Source: Bacteroidota bacterium (GTDB taxonomy: Bacteria > Bacteroidota > Bacteroidia > Chitinophagales > Chitinophagaceae). Taken from it: a stretch of DNA of 64,000 nucleotides. How positions within the stretch are numbered: position 1 is the first letter of the stretch; every line of letters begins with the position of its first letter. Where the stretch lies: assembly GCA_028875875.1 (NCBI GenBank), contig JAGWUV010000011.1, positions 1 through 64,000 of the forward strand. Direction: 5' to 3'. Both the position numbers and the translations under genes were made by a program. The notes under the pieces were generated by a model that worked only from the letters and a program-made list of their open reading frames with translations, did no database searches and was not told the origin of the DNA. This document shows positions 27,821 to 35,733 of the stretch, piece after piece.

Positions 27821-27849
27821 AGCTTCTGTTGAAGCTTCCCGGACGGGAA
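27821..27849. other. Pair of adjacent hairpins in the MerR-lepB gap
   Basis: AGCTTC-TGTT-GAAGCT (27821-27836) and TTCCCG-GA-CGGGAA (27836-27849) share one base. They lie in the 314-base gap between divergent MerR and lepB genes. The only coding potential in the gap is a 12-codon frame at 27781. Function unknown. Confidence 0.4.
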
Positions 27850-27937
27850 TAAAAATTGCACATGTACCATATACCCGGCTTTGCAATGTTTAAGAAAACG
27901 CTTAGAAAAGAAAACGTATTTGCTAAGCAGTTACCAT

Positions 27938-27945
27938 TATTTTTG
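27938..27945 (+). promoter_or_regulatory. -7 promoter box of lepB (TATTTTTG)
   Basis: Exact TAnnTTTG match 20 bases before the ATG, with a predicted leader of about 14 bases. A TTTG at 27919 is present but only 15 bases upstream, which is short. Confidence 0.45.
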
Positions 27946-27965
27946 TTACACTTTAAAATTCTATT

Positions 27966-29501
27966 ATGGGGCTATTTTTATTTATCATCGGCACTATAGG
28001 CTGGCATATTGGTATATATGGCATGTTTAAAAAGGCTGGTATTGAAGGTTGGAAAGCATTTGTGCCGTTTTATAATACCTGGGAGATCGTACAATTATGC
28101 AAGATCAAAAAAATATGGTTCTGGTTACAGCTTATTCCCATCGCAGGTCAGTTCATCACCATATGGGTTACTATCATCTTTGTAATGCATTTTGGAAAAT
28201 TTAACCTTGTACATCATACTCTCACCACCTTTCTTCCCTTCATTTATTTCCCCTATCTCGGTTTTTCCAAAGAAGTGAAATGGGGTGGAGAGAAAGTATT
28301 CAAGCTTTATAAAAAGCCGGGCTCACGGGAGTGGATTGACGCAGGTGTATTTGCTGTTGTAGCAGCCACCATTATCCGGACTTTTGTTTTCGAAGCTTAT
28401 GTAATTCCTACAGGTAGTATGGAAAAAACATTGCTGGTACATGATTTTCTTTTTGTGAGTAAGATGAGCTACGGTCCTCGTATTCCTCAAACGCCTTTAT
28501 CGTTTCCCTTCGTGCATAACACAATGCCTATGAGTGAAACGGCTCCTTCTTATGTAAAATGGTTGCAATTACCGTACAAACGTTTACCTGGCTACACAGA
28601 CATAAAACGTAACGATGTGGTAGTATTTAATTTCCCCGCAGGAGATACTATCATCAACTTGCCCGGCTATGGTTCTGCACAGCCTTATTACGATTTTGTT
28701 AGAGTAGATGGAAGGGATGCCGTATGGCAGCGTTTTGGTGAAAACATCATCGTTCATCCGATAGATAAAACGGATAATTATATCAAAAGATGCGTTGGGC
28801 TTCCAGGAGATACTTTGCAGGTGAAAGATGGTGTATTGTATGTGAACCATCAGAGGGCTTTTGTAGCACCGGGATCACAGCGGACCTATGAAGTGAAAAC
28901 AAAGGGTACTCCCATCGATTTCGATGCACTGAAAACAGAACATGGCATTGAAGTACGTAATGATGAAAAGACCGAAGATTTGTATAACCAGTTACAGGAT
29001 ATGTATAAGCAGGGTGGCGTGTATTATATGCCTTTAACAGAATCGGATGCTGCCAAGCTTAAACAAGTACCTAACATCAGTTCTGTTGTGCCATATGTAA
29101 TTCCATTCAGTATGGATGAGTGTAAGTATAAAATATTCCCTTACGATACGATCAGGCATTGGAGCGTGGATAATTACGGCGAAATATATATTCCTAAAAA
29201 AGGGGCAAGCGTACCTTTAACTGCAGAAAGTATTCCTTTGTATCGCAGGCTGATAACAGCTTATGAAGGGCATACGCTGGAAGAGAAGAACGGAAATTTT
29301 ATTATTGATGGCAAGCAGGCTACCCAGTATACTTTTAAATACAATTATTACTGGATGATGGGTGATAACAGGCATAACAGCCAGGATAGCCGCTATTGGG
29401 GATTTGTACCTGAAACGCATATCGTAGGTAAAGCATCTATGATATGGATGAGCTGGGATAATGGCCCTCGCTGGAGTCGCATTTTCCACTTCATTAACTA
29501 A
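27966..29501 (+). CDS. lepB: Signal peptidase I, with N-terminal multi-helix domain
   Basis: 511 residues. It cleaves signal peptides at the membrane. Residues 1-90 form three or more membrane helices with GIYGMFKKAGIEGWKAFVPFYNTW, a DUF5684-like domain found in many Bacteroidota signal peptidases. The catalytic Ser is S151 (VIPTGSMEKTL) and the general base is K274 (DNYIKRCVGLPGDTL). A long insertion separates these from the last box GDNRHNSQDSRYWGFVPE. The insertion (about residues 300-440) is longer than in proteobacterial LepB but usual for this phylum. Terminator follows. Confidence 0.95.
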   Translation: MGLFLFIIGTIGWHIGIYGMFKKAGIEGWKAFVPFYNTWEIVQLCKIKKIWFWLQLIPIAGQFITIWVTIIFVMHFGKFNLVHHTLTTFLPFIYFPYLGFSKEVKWGGEKVFKLYKKPGSREWIDAGVFAVVAATIIRTFVFEAYVIPTGSMEKTLLVHDFLFVSKMSYGPRIPQTPLSFPFVHNTMPMSETAPSYVKWLQLPYKRLPGYTDIKRNDVVVFNFPAGDTIINLPGYGSAQPYYDFVRVDGRDAVWQRFGENIIVHPIDKTDNYIKRCVGLPGDTLQVKDGVLYVNHQRAFVAPGSQRTYEVKTKGTPIDFDALKTEHGIEVRNDEKTEDLYNQLQDMYKQGGVYYMPLTESDAAKLKQVPNISSVVPYVIPFSMDECKYKIFPYDTIRHWSVDNYGEIYIPKKGASVPLTAESIPLYRRLITAYEGHTLEEKNGNFIIDGKQATQYTFKYNYYWMMGDNRHNSQDSRYWGFVPETHIVGKASMIWMSWDNGPRWSRIFHFIN

Positions 29502-29524
29502 ACAGTGAGTTCGCATCCTTATAG

Positions 29525-29553
29525 ATCCTCATCAATAATGGTGAGGATTTTTT
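29525..29553 (+). terminator. Terminator of lepB
   Basis: A 10-bp stem (29525-29534 and 29539-29548, one T:G pair), 4-base loop, then five or more T. Confidence 0.85.
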
Positions 29554-29628
29554 ATGGTATATCTTTTAGATTTGTGAACAAGCTTATGTAATAGCGCATC
29601 GTTTTCTTGTAATAAACTTAGGGCCAAT

Positions 29629-30129
29629 ATGAAGCAGGAACAATTGAATATTGAATTTGAAGTATATGATTCGGCGGAACAACTAAACCGGCAGGATGCT
29701 GCTTTATTAGCCGAAGCAAGGGCTGTAACGGATACAGCGTATGCACCGTATTCTCATTTTTCTGTAGGGGCAGCTGCATTGCTGAACAATGGCGAAATGG
29801 TAAAGGGAACCAACCAGGAAAACTCAAGTTACCCGGTGGGTATTTGTGCGGAACGTTCTTTGTTGGCATCAAGTGCTGTATTGCATCCCGGTGTGGGCAT
29901 TCATACCATGGCAGTAAGTTACCATAACCACAATGAAGGTACCTTAAGTAATAAACCGATCTCTCCATGTGGAATGTGCAGACAGGCGTTGTTGGAACAT
30001 GAATTACGTTATAAGCAACCCATTCGGTTGATACTCGGCGGACAAACAGGTAAAATATACATCATTAAGCAGGCTAATATGTTGCTGCCTCTTGCTTTTT
30101 CTTCCAGTCAGATGAAAGAAAACAGCTGA
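29629..30129 (+). CDS. cdd: Cytidine deaminase
   Basis: 166 residues. It deaminates cytidine and deoxycytidine to uridine in pyrimidine salvage. The zinc site and general acid are all visible: CAERSLLAS (Cys, Glu) and SPCGMCRQALLE (two Cys). The N-terminus has YAPYSHFSVGAAAL, the usual substrate-binding segment. It has the tetrameric CDA length. A stop-overlapping inverted repeat follows (30123-30152). Confidence 0.96.
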   Translation: MKQEQLNIEFEVYDSAEQLNRQDAALLAEARAVTDTAYAPYSHFSVGAAALLNNGEMVKGTNQENSSYPVGICAERSLLASSAVLHPGVGIHTMAVSYHNHNEGTLSNKPISPCGMCRQALLEHELRYKQPIRLILGGQTGKIYIIKQANMLLPLAFSSSQMKENS

Positions 30130-30152
30130 TCCAACCCTAGCTAGATCAGCTG
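30123..30152. terminator. Inverted repeat at the end of cdd, possible terminator
   Basis: CAGCTGATC (30123-30131) and GATCAGCTG (30144-30152) form a 9-bp perfect stem with a 12-base loop. The first arm contains the cdd stop. The T-rich tail is weak (ttctt). It stands between cdd and the convergent gene that ends at 30170 if its frameshift is restored. Confidence 0.45.
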
Positions 30153-30169
30153 CTGTTCTTGGGCGGCAT

Positions 30170-30386
30170 TTATAAGGAAGATATATTCTTCCCGTCGTTA
30201 ATGATAGAAAATTCATCTTTTGGATAATACGGTTTGTATTTTTCATAAATGCTATCGGGTTGTTCAGTACCGTTGATTAGTAGTTTGCCTTTTGAAACCT
30301 TAATGGTATACCCTTTTTCTGTATTGATTAAGCCATCTTTTTCAAGGGTACCGGTAAAAGCCTTCAGTTGTTTCAGTTCTTTTTTT
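30170..30386 (-). other. Out-of-frame C-terminal continuation of the 30960 gene and its slippery site
   Basis: After the TGA of the gene at 30373-30960, the -1 frame stays open for about 70 codons and reads ELKQLKAFTGTLEKDGL, then VSKGKLLINGTEQPDS, ending GKNISSL with TAA at 30170-30172. The segment looks like the C-terminus of the same protein. The two frames meet at a run of seven A on the minus strand (30386-30380). In frame zero this reads CAA AAA AAG, so it includes the slippery heptamer A AAA AAG. AGGGA (30400-30396) lies about 10 bases upstream, as in the dnaX signal. A simple one-base loss in the run explains it equally well. Confidence 0.75.
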
Positions 30387-30960
30387 GCTTTTCCATCCCT
30401 TCTTTGGCATGTTGCATTCCTTGTTCCACGCTCTTTTTGATAGAATCGGCATTTATGTGAAAAGCAAATTTTTGCTGTTTCAGTTGTTCCTTAGTTCGTT
30501 CTAATTCTTCTTTTACCCGCTTCATGTCTGCTTGCTTCAGCTGTACAGCAGCTTCCTGTAAAGAAGCATCAACTTCTTTTCTGATCTGGTTAAAATCAAC
30601 TTTTGCAAGAGCATGTTCTATCTCAGCTTCCATTTTATCCATGTCAATTTGCTGTATCTTCTCTGAAGCATGGTTCAGTTGTTCCTGCATTTTTGAAAAG
30701 TCTAGCTTCTGCATCTGCACATCCAATTGCTTCATGCCTTTATCAAGTTCTTCCATGGCTTTGTCAATGTCTCTTATTCTATATTCATTTTTACTAGTAT
30801 TGCGTTGCTTGGGCTGGCTGGTATCTCCATAGATAAGCAATTGACTGTTTTCTTTTTTGCTGTTTTCTTGTTGAAGGGGGCGTTGCCAGGAAAGAAATAA
30901 ACAACTGCCCAAAAGAACAGTAGCGATAGATACTTTGGATAGGATGGACGCATGTTTCAT
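30373..30960 (-). CDS. Exported coiled-coil protein, C-terminus frameshifted
   Basis: 195 residues as read. A membrane or signal segment is at 6-25 (LSKVSIATVLLGSCLFLSW). The rest is a long heptad-repeat coiled coil, from about 55 to 190, with repeated D-K-A-M-E-E-L-like units and a Gln/Lys-rich tail. The real protein probably runs on to 30170 in the -1 frame, giving about 263 residues and a C-terminal segment like those found behind BlaR1/M56-type proteins of Bacteroidota. Transcription is likely controlled at the two TACGA-N6-TCGTA dyads upstream (30988-31025). The biochemical role is unknown. Confidence 0.7.
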   Translation of the reverse strand: MKHASILSKVSIATVLLGSCLFLSWQRPLQQENSKKENSQLLIYGDTSQPKQRNTSKNEYRIRDIDKAMEELDKGMKQLDVQMQKLDFSKMQEQLNHASEKIQQIDMDKMEAEIEHALAKVDFNQIRKEVDASLQEAAVQLKQADMKRVKEELERTKEQLKQQKFAFHINADSIKKSVEQGMQHAKEGMEKQKKN

Positions 30961-30987
30961 AGCTTTTTTGTTTAGTGATGGTAGAAT

Positions 30988-31025
30988 TACGAATAATGTC
31001 GTACAATACTACGATGATATTCGTA
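30988..31025. promoter_or_regulatory. Tandem operator-like dyads TACGA-N6-TCGTA
   Basis: Two 16-base dyads, TACGAATAATGTCGTA at 30988-31003 and TACGATGATATTCGTA at 31010-31025, are separated by 6 bases and repeat every 22 bases, two helical turns. They lie 28 bases before the start of the coiled-coil gene. A -7-like element, TAGTATTG on the minus strand (31011-31004), sits between them. Tandem dyads of this kind are bound by BlaI/MecI-type repressors; no such gene is in the window. Confidence 0.65.
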
Positions 31026-31168
31026 AATTGTTACACCACTCATCCTTTTTTGAAAAAATTAACAATAGGAAGCTGACGTACCGGTAATGAATAAAGAATA
31101 ACGTAAACCGATATGAAACATGTGTATTCTTTATGAATATTAAATTCATTCAAACACCTTCTATTACT

Positions 31169-31176
31169 TACATTTG
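31169..31176 (+). promoter_or_regulatory. -7 promoter box of the DUF4290 gene (TACATTTG)
   Basis: Exact TAnnTTTG match. A start near 31183 would leave the ATG at 31179 outside the message and supports the ATG at 31197. Confidence 0.45.
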
Positions 31177-31196
31177 CTATGATGTTGACAGAAAAT

Positions 31197-31955
31197 ATGG
31201 AATATAACACTACCAGAAATTACCTGAGTATGCGTGAATATGGCCGCCATATACAAAAAATGGTGGAATATGTAATGACTATTGAAGATCGCGAAAAACG
31301 CAACCAGCAGGCTAAAGCTGTGATTGAACTGATGGGTTTCTTAAATCCTCATTTGCGTAACGTAGAAGATTTCAGGCATATGCTTTGGGATCATCTTTTT
31401 TTTATTAGTGATTTTAAATTAGATGTAGATAGCCCTTACCCGATTCCGCAAAAGGAAACGTATAAAGGTAAACCTGAGCCATTGCCTTATCCTAAACACA
31501 AGCCCAGGTATTCTCACTTGGGTAAGAACCTGGAAGTGGTCATTGATAAAGCGCTGAAGGAAGAGAATCCTGAAAAGAAAGCCGGTTTTGCACATGCTAT
31601 TGCATACTATATGAAATTGGCTTATAGTAACTGGCACAAGGAACTGGTACATGATGATGCGATCAGGAGTGAGCTGGATAATATTACTGGCGGTGAACTG
31701 GAGTTTAGCGCTACACCTTTTATTAAGCATCGTGCTCCTGCTTTTGAAAGAGATGATTATGGCAGAGGTAACGGAGGTCGTAGGCAAAGCTTTAGTGGAA
31801 GGGATAACCGCGGACGTAGTGGCGGAGGAAGAGATAATCGTGATAACCGTGGTTCCGGTGGCAGGGATAATCGCGGTGGCGGACCTAACAGGGGTAATGG
31901 TAGCAGCGGAGGAAGAGATAACCGTAACAACAGGAACTTTAAAAAGCGTTTTTAA
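31197..31955 (+). CDS. DUF4290 protein with an RGG-rich tail
   Basis: 252 residues from the ATG at 31197 (MEYNTTRNYLSMREYGRHIQKM), which is how DUF4290 proteins begin; the ATG at 31179 lies where the -7 box predicts the transcript start. Residues 1-175 are the DUF4290 domain, mostly helical, with NPHLRNVEDFRHMLWDHLFFISDF. Residues 190-252 are a disordered tail of repeated GGRDNRGG-like units ending NRNFKKRF. Such RGG tails often bind RNA. A strong terminator follows. The molecular function of DUF4290 is not known. Confidence 0.85.
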   Translation: MEYNTTRNYLSMREYGRHIQKMVEYVMTIEDREKRNQQAKAVIELMGFLNPHLRNVEDFRHMLWDHLFFISDFKLDVDSPYPIPQKETYKGKPEPLPYPKHKPRYSHLGKNLEVVIDKALKEENPEKKAGFAHAIAYYMKLAYSNWHKELVHDDAIRSELDNITGGELEFSATPFIKHRAPAFERDDYGRGNGGRRQSFSGRDNRGRSGGGRDNRDNRGSGGRDNRGGGPNRGNGSSGGRDNRNNRNFKKRF

Positions 31956-31975
31956 AGCTAAGGGCCTCATAATAC

Positions 31976-32008
31976 TTAAAAAGCCTGCAACATTTGCAGG
32001 CTTTTTAA
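31976..32008 (+). terminator. Terminator of the DUF4290 gene
   Basis: A perfect 15-bp stem (31976-31990 and 31994-32008) with a 3-base loop and A/T-run ends. It also faces the convergent cytochrome-like gene, whose stop is 20 bases away, so it may serve both. Confidence 0.88.
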
Positions 32009-32027
32009 TGCGCTGACATATATTTAT

Positions 32028-32528
32028 TTAGTTTGATAAATTAAAACTTTGATTGGAAAATGGTGGTGTTGTGGGTATTTGTATGACGTTAAAACCATGG
32101 TCTGTGGCTTTATGACAAGTGTTACAGGTTTGTGTGAGTATGGTAAAATTGCTTTTGAAAGAACCGAGGTTTTTTTGCTGAATAGCGCTGCTGATACTAT
32201 CAATTGCGGGATAGATCATAGTCAATGATTTTCTTTCCGGCCTGTCTGTGCAATAATCTTCAATACCCCGCAATGCTTCCTTAATCTCATTGATCTCAAA
32301 ATCTGCCAACTGCCAGTTATTATTGATGCCTGCAAACCAAAGCTTCTCATGATGCACTTGTATGCTGCTCATAAACTCACCGAAACCGGGTGCATAAGGT
32401 TTTATCGTGGCCGAAGCATTACTACTGTCTGCTTTTTCTGTTTTTGAGGTTGAATTTGCCTGCTGTTGACCGCAACCGGCCAGCATTGAGATTAACAAAG
32501 AAAAGAATAATGGTTTCATTGTATTCAT
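32028..32528 (-). CDS. Lipoprotein with one CxxCH haem-binding motif
   Basis: 166 residues. Lipobox in LLISMLAGCGQQQ, followed by a Ser/Thr/Lys-rich linker. A single c-type haem motif, TCNTCHKATDHGF, is near the C-terminus. Helical segments precede it. This layout suggests a small outer-membrane- or periplasm-anchored cytochrome, perhaps of the c-prime four-helix type, in which the CxxCH is C-terminal. An alternative ATG at 32519 removes three residues. No respiratory gene is next to it, so its redox partner is unknown. Confidence 0.75.
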   Translation of the reverse strand: MNTMKPLFFSLLISMLAGCGQQQANSTSKTEKADSSNASATIKPYAPGFGEFMSSIQVHHEKLWFAGINNNWQLADFEINEIKEALRGIEDYCTDRPERKSLTMIYPAIDSISSAIQQKNLGSFKSNFTILTQTCNTCHKATDHGFNVIQIPTTPPFSNQSFNLSN

Positions 32529-32748
32529 GATTTGATAAAGCTACTTACTATTGTTTCAGTATAGATATCTTGCCTTAATTTGATTGCGCACTTAAATCGT
32601 ATTTTAAGCTTAGTCATTTTTGAAATGCTTATTTAAAGGCATCAGTGATTTGATTGCTCAAACCGTTCATCTCTTAATTTTAGCAGTTCACACATCTCTC
32701 TTTTCCTTTACATTTTTCCTCCTTTATTTTTAATTAAAATTATAATAT

Positions 32749-33345
32749 ATGAAAAGTGTAAAACGTGGCTGTGTGCTGGCGGTATTGTTCGTTGTAGTTT
32801 CCTGTAAGAAAGGAACGCCTACTCAGGGAACTCCCAATCCTAACATTGCAATGGAATATATTAACCTGTACGACAGGGATATACTGGCGAATGCTCCGGG
32901 CTATGCTATTGATGTGAATCATGATGGCAGAAAGGATTTACATTTTGTTACGCAATTGGTGGGAGATCCTGTAGCGCAGGTAGATAAGATACAGTTCCTG
33001 GTATCAAGCAATATTGATGTAATGCTGCCGGTAAATAGTAACGAAGAAATACCGGTAATGAATTCAGGGGAAACAATTGTACTGGATAGTTTTAATGGTT
33101 ATCAGTGGTTCGATTTATCCTCCATTATCTTAGTACAGAAAATTATTTCTTTTACAGAGCCCGATAAATGGGAAGGCCATTGGAAAGAGGCACGGCATAA
33201 GTTTATTCCTTACCAGGTGGTTATTGCCGGTAAGCGTTACAATGGTTGGGTAGAAATAAGTGTAGATATCACAAATGAAAAACTTGTATTGCACAAGGCG
33301 GCGATTTGTAAAAATCCTGAAACGATAGTAAAGGCAGGAATATAG
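32749..33345 (+). CDS. Lipoprotein, unknown function, with EF-hand-like loop
   Basis: 198 residues. Signal peptide with lipobox VVVSC (Cys about residue 19). One calcium-loop-like segment, DVNHDGRKDLHF, is of the dockerin/FG-GAP kind (DxNxDGxxD). The rest is predicted beta-rich (QFLVSSNIDVMLPV, ISVDITNEKLVLHKA). I do not recognise the family. It lies alone between two minus-strand genes. Confidence 0.7.
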   Translation: MKSVKRGCVLAVLFVVVSCKKGTPTQGTPNPNIAMEYINLYDRDILANAPGYAIDVNHDGRKDLHFVTQLVGDPVAQVDKIQFLVSSNIDVMLPVNSNEEIPVMNSGETIVLDSFNGYQWFDLSSIILVQKIISFTEPDKWEGHWKEARHKFIPYQVVIAGKRYNGWVEISVDITNEKLVLHKAAICKNPETIVKAGI

Positions 33346-33439
33346 AAAGGTAAAACCTTATTTAGAATTACAGACTGTGAAATGATGCATCCAATAAAAT
33401 ATGCGAGGGGGCGTGCTGTGTCTTTTTTGTACGATAATG

Positions 33440-34123
33440 CTATTCTTTTTCAAGTACCTGAACGATCAGGCTTTTTCTGGTACTAAAGCCCAATTTTTCA
33501 TACAGTTTACAAGCGCTGACGTTATTGGGATAAACGTGAAGGAAGGGTATGCGGCGCTCTGCTAATATTTTTTTTATTTGACTTGTCAACAAGCCTGCTG
33601 CATAACCTTTACCTGTATGATCAGGATGTGTGCATACAGCACTTACCTCAGTAAAAGGATATGGTTGTAAACGTTGTCCAGTCATGGCTACTAAATTACC
33701 ATTACAAAAAACACCTTCATAATTGCCTAATTCAAAGGTTCTGGAAAAGAACGGACCTGGTTTTGTTAGTTTGGTAAGAGCTAACATAGAAGGAACATCT
33801 TTTTCCTGCAAAGGAATGATAGGGTGTTTGAATAGTAGTGGTGGTTCTTCTGCTGCTGTATATACCATTTGTAATAGTTCTCTTTGCAATTGTATTTTCC
33901 ATCCGGGTACTGTGGGTAATGCGTTTGGTGTGAAGAGGATCACCGAACTTTCCGGAGGTAATATTTCGTGTAATACAGTTAGTTCATCTTTGCTGTTGGT
34001 CTTCAATCCTGCAAAAATCCCTACTTCTCTTTGCATGTACTTTACTGTTTCATTCCCCAACGAAAAGGGTTGATTACCTGTTGATAAAGCATGCCAGATG
34101 GGGTTATCGAGAAGGACAGACAT
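33440..34123 (-). CDS. GNAT-family N-acetyltransferase
   Basis: 227 residues. The C-terminal half is a GNAT fold of the FR47 type: VSAVCTHPDHTGKGYAAGLL (acetyl-CoA-binding motif A, Q/RxxGxG/A form) and FLHVYPNNVSACKLYEKLGFS (motif B). The N-terminal half is a less conserved domain with TNSKDELTVLHEIL. The substrate is unknown. A 330-base stretch with no gene lies upstream. Confidence 0.85.
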   Translation of the reverse strand: MSVLLDNPIWHALSTGNQPFSLGNETVKYMQREVGIFAGLKTNSKDELTVLHEILPPESSVILFTPNALPTVPGWKIQLQRELLQMVYTAAEEPPLLFKHPIIPLQEKDVPSMLALTKLTKPGPFFSRTFELGNYEGVFCNGNLVAMTGQRLQPYPFTEVSAVCTHPDHTGKGYAAGLLTSQIKKILAERRIPFLHVYPNNVSACKLYEKLGFSTRKSLIVQVLEKE

Positions 34124-34453
34124 GAGTTTAGCGTTTCTAAGTATGTCGTAATACCCAAATGTAAGTAGTTGTTTTGAGTATGATTAGTGAAGAAGCTAAT
34201 AGCTTCTATTAAAAAATTGTTCCGGGTAGTCTTCTTTAAGTGCACCAATAAGTAGGATAAATAGTAATTGAACTGATTTCCTTTCAACTAGTCGGTGAGT
34301 GATATACATTCAAATCACATAAAACATCTAAACCTGGTATAGAAGAATTGGGATGTAAGATCGAATTAACTTACCCTTATTAGGTTGTATAATTTTGCTT
34401 GCATTGCATGCTGTTCAAGTAAATTGCATGAGCATTGTAAATGCTTAGCTGGC
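34124..34453. other. 330-base intergenic region
   Basis: No open frame of coding quality. It contains one dyad, AGAAGCTA-A-TAGCTTCT (34192-34208), with 8-bp arms. No clear promoter was found by eye. Confidence 0.5.
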
Positions 34454-34819
34454 TTACTTTTTCTTCCTGATCACATAATGATAAACAATATCACTTTTGC
34501 CGTTTCCTAAATGTACTGTGTAAGCCTGAACAAAATCCCATCCGTTATCACACATATAATTCAAAGCATCAATCATAGAGTTGAATGTTTTAGTAGTGCT
34601 GTTCCTTACATCTCTGATGGGTTCGTCAAATGAAATACCGCCGCCTTCCTGGCCAAAATCTATAGATGTATCAAATTTGGCACTCAACAACACCCTGCGT
34701 CCTATGATCTCAGCGTAAGTATATTTTACCATGCTACTGTCTGATTTGCCCTGACCGAAAATATTGGATGAAAAGGCAGTAACTAAAATGATTATTAAGG
34801 TTAAAAAGAGCTTTTGCAT
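34454..34819 (-). CDS. Exported protein of unknown function
   Basis: 121 residues. Signal peptide at 1-22 (LFLTLIIILVTAFSSNIFGQ). The mature part has mixed alpha/beta character with TFNSMIDALNYMCDNGWDFV, a pattern seen in small DUF4177-like proteins of Bacteroidota, and ends in strand-like YHYVIRKKK. No catalytic residues can be assigned. The gene stands 166 bases downstream of the metallo-beta-lactamase gene, on the same strand. Confidence 0.65.
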   Translation of the reverse strand: MQKLFLTLIIILVTAFSSNIFGQGKSDSSMVKYTYAEIIGRRVLLSAKFDTSIDFGQEGGGISFDEPIRDVRNSTTKTFNSMIDALNYMCDNGWDFVQAYTVHLGNGKSDIVYHYVIRKKK

Positions 34820-34985
34820 ATGTTTTTTGTGAGGGAATGAAATTGATTTACTGATTGAAGATAATCAAAGAATGATTGCATTTGAATTAATAAATTATTA
34901 AATATAAATCGCCTATTTCTCTTGCTTTTCCCTTACTGTTGTCTCATCAAATAAGAAAAATAGAGAAGAGCTTGTGCAGGTTCAA

Positions 34986-35732
34986 CTATTTCTTTTTGGG
35001 GTTATGCTCTCTTTGATATTTTTTTAAAAGTTCCAAGGTATGCGATAAGGAACTGTTGCTTGTCCAACTAAGGTGCCCTGGAATAATGTATCTGGGCTGC
35101 TTGCATTGCTGCTGTAAGTATTGAATAGCATGTATCCAATCGCTGATACTGGCATCTGATAAATTACCGGGATTATTTGTGTCTGTGCTTTTAATAAAAC
35201 AGCCACCATATAATAACTGCTGTTGCTTAAACCAGATGACAATATTATCGGGACTATGGCCTTTGCCGGGATATATGGTGCTGAAACTGTATTCACCGAT
35301 CGTGAAAGTTGTATCATGCCGGATCAGGTGGCCGGCTCTTTTTTCGTTCCTCTTTTGTAATATTTCGTCGGTTTGTTGGGTGGTATACGTGGCTATGCCA
35401 TGCTGGTTATAATAAGCTATCCCCGCAGTTCTGTCGCTGTGAAAATGAGTTACGATGCACAGGATTACTCTTTGATGATGCTTTTTTTGTATGCTATCCA
35501 GTAAAGGCTGAAACTGCGTACTATCCCATGGTGTATCAAACAACACAACACCTTTATTGGTCACAAGATACATACTGTTGGATGGATAACGACTGCCATC
35601 ACCTGGGTCGCCATATGTAGTGTACACGTAAAAGTTTCCGGTAACGTGCGTGATCTGCAAAGCCGATGATCCACCCTGTGCAAATGCACTGATAGCAATG
35701 AAAAGTAGTGATATGGTGAACAACATTCGCAT
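34986..35732 (-). CDS. Subclass B1 metallo-beta-lactamase
   Basis: 248 residues. Signal peptide at 1-18 (ISAFAQG). All B1 zinc ligands are present: HFHSD (His, His, Asp) in THFHSDRTAG, His in PGKGHSPDNIV, Cys in YGGCFIKS and His in IPGHLSW. Arg follows the Asp as in VIM, IND and BlaB. These enzymes hydrolyse penicillins, cephalosporins and carbapenems in the periplasm. The length is usual. The SRPBCC gene is 1 base upstream, so both are read from one message. The source looks native in codon use, not recently acquired. Activity is inferred from motifs. Confidence 0.9.
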   Translation of the reverse strand: MRMLFTISLLFIAISAFAQGGSSALQITHVTGNFYVYTTYGDPGDGSRYPSNSMYLVTNKGVVLFDTPWDSTQFQPLLDSIQKKHHQRVILCIVTHFHSDRTAGIAYYNQHGIATYTTQQTDEILQKRNEKRAGHLIRHDTTFTIGEYSFSTIYPGKGHSPDNIVIWFKQQQLLYGGCFIKSTDTNNPGNLSDASISDWIHAIQYLQQQCKQPRYIIPGHLSWTSNSSLSHTLELLKKYQREHNPKKK

Positions 35733-35733
35733 G

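Noticed and set aside
34042-34287. 81-codon minus-strand frame at the GNAT start
   Set aside because: It overlaps the GNAT gene and has no recognisable signal or motif.
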